Source: Pseudomonas sp. GV071 (lineage in GTDB: Bacteria; Pseudomonadota; Gammaproteobacteria; Pseudomonadales; Pseudomonadaceae). From it: 64,000 nucleotides of DNA. The DNA is taken from positions 310,001-374,000 of the forward strand of contig NZ_QAOJ01000004.1 in NCBI RefSeq assembly GCF_003050835.1, read 5' to 3'. Below, piece after piece: positions 61,550 to 64,000 of this stretch. The notes beneath the pieces are model-generated. The model was given only the letters and a program-made list of their open reading frames with translations, searched no databases and had not been told where the DNA came from. Each line of letters begins with the position of its first letter. Position 1 is the first letter of the stretch. The translations under genes and the position numbers were made by a program.

Positions 61550-62161
61550 TCAACTCAGCGCCAGGCGATAGCGCCGCAACACTTCGGGCCAATTGATCAC
61601 GTTGAAAAACGCGCCGATGTATTCCGGCCGACGGTTCTGATAACGCAGGTAATAGGCGTGTTCCCACACGTCCAGACCGAGGATTGGCGTGTTGCCGTTC
61701 ATCAACGGGCTGTCCTGGTTGCCGCTGCTTTCCACCACCAGTTTTTTCTCCGGTGTCACGCTCAGCCAGGCCCAACCGCTGCCGAACCGGGTTAGCGCTG
61801 CTTTGGTGAAGGCCTCCTTGAACGCATCGAAGCCACCCAGTTGCTGGTCAATCGCCTGGGCCAATTCTTCCTGCGGCAGGCCGCCGGCGTTCTCGGCCAT
61901 TACCTGCCAGAACAGCGAATGGTTGGCGTGGCCGCCACCGTTGTTGATCACTGCGCCACGCAGGTTTTCCGGTACGTCCTTCAAGCGGGTCAGCAACGCT
62001 TCCACCGGCAACTGCCCCAGCGGGTTGCCCTCCAGCGCCGCGTTGAGGTTGTTGATATAGGTCTGGTGGTGCTTGCTGTGGTGGATCTCCATGGTCTGGG
62101 TGTCTATGTGCGGCTCGAGGGCGCCATAGGCGTAGGGCAGCGGGGGCAGGCTGTACGACAT
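61550..62161 (-). CDS. sodA: Manganese superoxide dismutase
   Basis: 203 aa from ATG 62161 (GGAGAG in the end of the upstream gene). Metal ligands are His27, His81, Asp164 and His168 ([29 protein letters not shown]). NQDSPLM and related motifs point to Mn rather than Fe. It removes superoxide in the cytoplasm and in P. aeruginosa is induced by iron starvation together with fumC. Confidence 0.94.
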   Translation of the reverse strand: MSYSLPPLPYAYGALEPHIDTQTMEIHHSKHHQTYINNLNAALEGNPLGQLPVEALLTRLKDVPENLRGAVINNGGGHANHSLFWQVMAENAGGLPQEELAQAIDQQLGGFDAFKEAFTKAALTRFGSGWAWLSVTPEKKLVVESSGNQDSPLMNGNTPILGLDVWEHAYYLRYQNRRPEYIGAFFNVINWPEVLRRYRLALS

Positions 62162-62162
62162 A

Positions 62163-62630
62163 TCAAGACTCTCCGTAGACACGATGGCTAAGCACGCGAT
62201 GACCCGACTTGATCACCCGCTGTGGCTTGTGGGTAATGCGCGAGCAGGCCAACAGGTACTCGGTGCTCGGGTATTGGCCGTTCTCACTGATAAAACCGAG
62301 CAGTTCGGTGTAGGTGCGCTGGCTTTGGCGCAGTGAGGTGTCGCGCAGCATGGCCGACAAGCGTGGATTTCCCGCGGCCTGCAACAGGTACTCGTGCACC
62401 GCGCACAGGTACTCGGCAGCCTCCTCCGGCTGGCCGATGCGCAGGTGCAGGTCGGCCAGGTTGTGGTGCGAGATCACCAGCGCCGCCACCGCTTCTTCGG
62501 CGTTGGCCCAGCGGTCAAACAACACCTGGGCCAGGGCCAGCGCCTGCAAGTACTGTTCGCGTGCCGAGTAGAAATCGCCGGCACCGAACAGCTGATTGCC
62601 AATCTTCATCATGCCTTGCCAATGCTTCAT
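62163..62630 (-). CDS. TPR-like helical protein of the fumC-sodA operon
   Basis: 155 aa with AGGAG upstream. The sequence has TPR-like helix pairs ([48 protein letters not shown]) and a basic tail. It corresponds to the uncharacterised gene known as orfX between fumC and sodA in P. aeruginosa. Function unknown. Its stop is 1 nt from the sodA start. Confidence 0.82.
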   Translation of the reverse strand: MKHWQGMMKIGNQLFGAGDFYSAREQYLQALALAQVLFDRWANAEEAVAALVISHHNLADLHLRIGQPEEAAEYLCAVHEYLLQAAGNPRLSAMLRDTSLRQSQRTYTELLGFISENGQYPSTEYLLACSRITHKPQRVIKSGHRVLSHRVYGES

Positions 62631-62663
62631 GGACCGCTCCTGTGCAGGTTCAGGGACAGAGGT

Positions 62664-64000
62664 TTACAAGCCGCCAGCCGTGAGTTTTTCCGGGTTGAGC
62701 AACTGCTCCAGCTGGTCGCGACTGAGGTCGGTGTGCTCGAGCGCCACATCGATAATCGCGCGGCCTTCCTTGTAGGCGAGCTTGGCGATCTCGGCGGCCT
62801 TCAGGTAACCAATGATCGGGTTCAGCGCGGTAACCAGGATCGGGTTGCGGGCCAGCGCCTCGTTGAGCTTGGGCTGGTTGACCTTGAAGGTGGTGATGGC
62901 GCGGTCGGCCAGCAGGCGGGTGACGTTGCTCAACAGCTCAATGCTGTACAGCAGGTTCTGGGCAATCACCGGCAGCATCACGTTCAACTCGAAGTTGCCC
63001 GACTGGCCAGCGACGGTGATCGCCGCATCGTTGCCAATCACCTGGGTGGCGACCATCGCCACCGCTTCCGGAATCACTGGATTGACCTTGCCCGGCATGA
63101 TCGACGAACCCGGCTGCAGCGCCTCCAGCTCGATTTCCGCCAGACCGGCCAGCGGCCCGGAGTTCATCCAGCGCAGGTCGTTGGCGATTTTCATCAGCGA
63201 GACGGCGGTGGTTTTCAGCTGGCCGGACACGGCGACGGCGGTGTCTTGCGAGCCGATCAGGGCGAAAAAGTTATCCCCAGGGGTGAAGTGCAGGCCGGTG
63301 AGCTCCTTCAGTTCCAGGCAGAAGGTTTCGGCAAACCTCGGATGGGCGTTGATCCCGGTACCCACCGCCGTGCCGCCCTGGGCCAGGGCCTGCAGGCTCG
63401 GCAGCAACAGGCGCAGGTGCTGGATATTGCTTTGAATCTGCTGCGCCCAACCGTCCAGCACCTGGCTCATGCGTACCGGCATCGCATCCATCAGGTGGGT
63501 ACGACCAGTCTTTACATAGGGCTGCACTTGCAGCGACTTTTCGCACAAGGCGCTAAGTAAATGGCCCAGCGACGGCAACAGGCGTTCCTGCAGTTCGATG
63601 GCGGCGCTGACATGGATGGTGGTGGGGATGATGTCGTTGCTGCTCTGGCTGCAATTGACGTGATCGTTGGGGCTCACCGGCGCGCCGAGAATGCGGCTGG
63701 CCAGGGTGGCGATCACCTCGTTGGCGTTCATGTTGGAACTGGTGCCCGAGCCGGTCTGGAACACATCCACCGGGAAATGCGCCATGAAATCACCGGCCAG
63801 CAGCTCCTGGCAGGCGCCAACAATCGCCTCGCCCTGCTCCGGAGTGATCTGCGTCAGCTCGACGTTGGCCCGTGCGGCAGCGGCCTTGGCCTGAATCAGC
63901 GCGCGAATGACCGGCGTCGGCATGCGCAGCGCCGAGATCGGGAAGTTATCCACCGCGCGCTGGGTTTGCGCGCCGTACAGCGCCTCGGCAGGGACCGCCA
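62664..64000 (-). CDS. fumC: FumC, class II fumarate hydratase (5' end beyond right edge)
   Basis: At least 445 codons. The frame stays open to the edge (PAEALYGAQTQRAVDNFPIS), so the GTG at 63953 is not the true start. Class II signature GSSIMPGKVNP and the substrate residues THLMDAMP and TGSGTSSNMNANE are present. It is the iron-free fumarase, which replaces iron-sulfur fumarases under iron limitation. First gene in the window of the fumC-orf-sodA-ZIP series. Confidence 0.95.
   Translation of the reverse strand, partial: AVPAEALYGAQTQRAVDNFPISALRMPTPVIRALIQAKAAAARANVELTQITPEQGEAIVGACQELLAGDFMAHFPVDVFQTGSGTSSNMNANEVIATLASRILGAPVSPNDHVNCSQSSNDIIPTTIHVSAAIELQERLLPSLGHLLSALCEKSLQVQPYVKTGRTHLMDAMPVRMSQVLDGWAQQIQSNIQHLRLLLPSLQALAQGGTAVGTGINAHPRFAETFCLELKELTGLHFTPGDNFFALIGSQDTAVAVSGQLKTTAVSLMKIANDLRWMNSGPLAGLAEIELEALQPGSSIMPGKVNPVIPEAVAMVATQVIGNDAAITVAGQSGNFELNVMLPVIAQNLLYSIELLSNVTRLLADRAITTFKVNQPKLNEALARNPILVTALNPIIGYLKAAEIAKLAYKEGRAIIDVALEHTDLSRDQLEQLLNPEKLTAGGL

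Noticed and set aside
63700..63953. N-terminally truncated fumC
   Set aside because: The frame remains open to the window edge and continues with normal FumC sequence, so it is cut by the window, not broken.

Overview
This window is chromosomal DNA from a Pseudomonas, most likely of the P. fluorescens group. The evidence is a complete alginate operon, AlgW, RoxSR, a Piu iron-uptake locus, a fused CysNC, the rpoN-hpf-ptsN-rapZ-ptsO cluster, high G+C, and GCGGCTGAAGCCGCTCC-type REP palindromes in many gaps. From about 35 kb to the right edge the gene order follows, as I recall it, the P. aeruginosa block trpS to fumC1. I see no tRNA, rRNA, CRISPR array, prophage or intact insertion sequence.

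Layout. 1-12.7 kb (+): the distal alginate operon alg44(partial)-algK-algE-algG-algX-algL-algI-algJ-algF-algA, for export, epimerisation, O-acetylation and precursor synthesis. A repeat-filled gap separates algL from algI. 12.7-13.4 kb: a non-coding MITE-like element bounded by 13-bp perfect inverted repeats. 13.5-17.1 kb (-): an SbmA/YddA-type ABC exporter and the redox two-component pair RoxR/RoxS. 17.4-26.1 kb (+): a SIMPL-domain protein, then a dipeptide ABC system with two binding proteins plus DppBCDF. 26.3-33.1 kb: an iron-siderophore locus (piuB and piuA on -, piuC and a Sel1-repeat gene on +) with a Fur-like box in the divergent gap. 33.1-42.1 kb: zapE, trpS and a hydrolase (-), zapG/yhcB (+), cysD-cysNC (-), a Nif3-like gene (-) and algW (+).

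42.2-45.1 kb (+) is the most unusual segment. A TonB-dependent receptor and a DUF4198 periplasmic protein sit between algW and the his genes, behind a good match to a Zur operator, which suggests a zinc-responsive metal or metallophore uptake pair. 45.2-50.0 kb (-): ibaG-murA-hisG-hisD-hisC. 50.1-53.2 kb (-): mlaFEDCB, for outer-membrane lipid asymmetry. 53.4-56.8 kb (+): kdsD-kdsC-lptC-lptA-lptB, for Kdo synthesis and LPS transport. 57.0-60.6 kb (+): rpoN-hpf-ptsN-rapZ-ptsO, sigma-54 with the nitrogen PTS. 60.6-64.0 kb (-): fumC (cut by the window edge), a TPR-like gene, Mn-SOD and a ZIP transporter, resembling the known iron-starvation fumC-sodA operon.

Several parts connect functionally. 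AlgW is the protease that, in P. aeruginosa, starts MucA degradation and so switches on the alginate operon at the left end. RpoN is also a known input to algD transcription. The mla, kds and lpt genes form a continuous envelope-biogenesis block. Start codons were chosen from ribosome-binding sites, and several differ from the longest reading frame.
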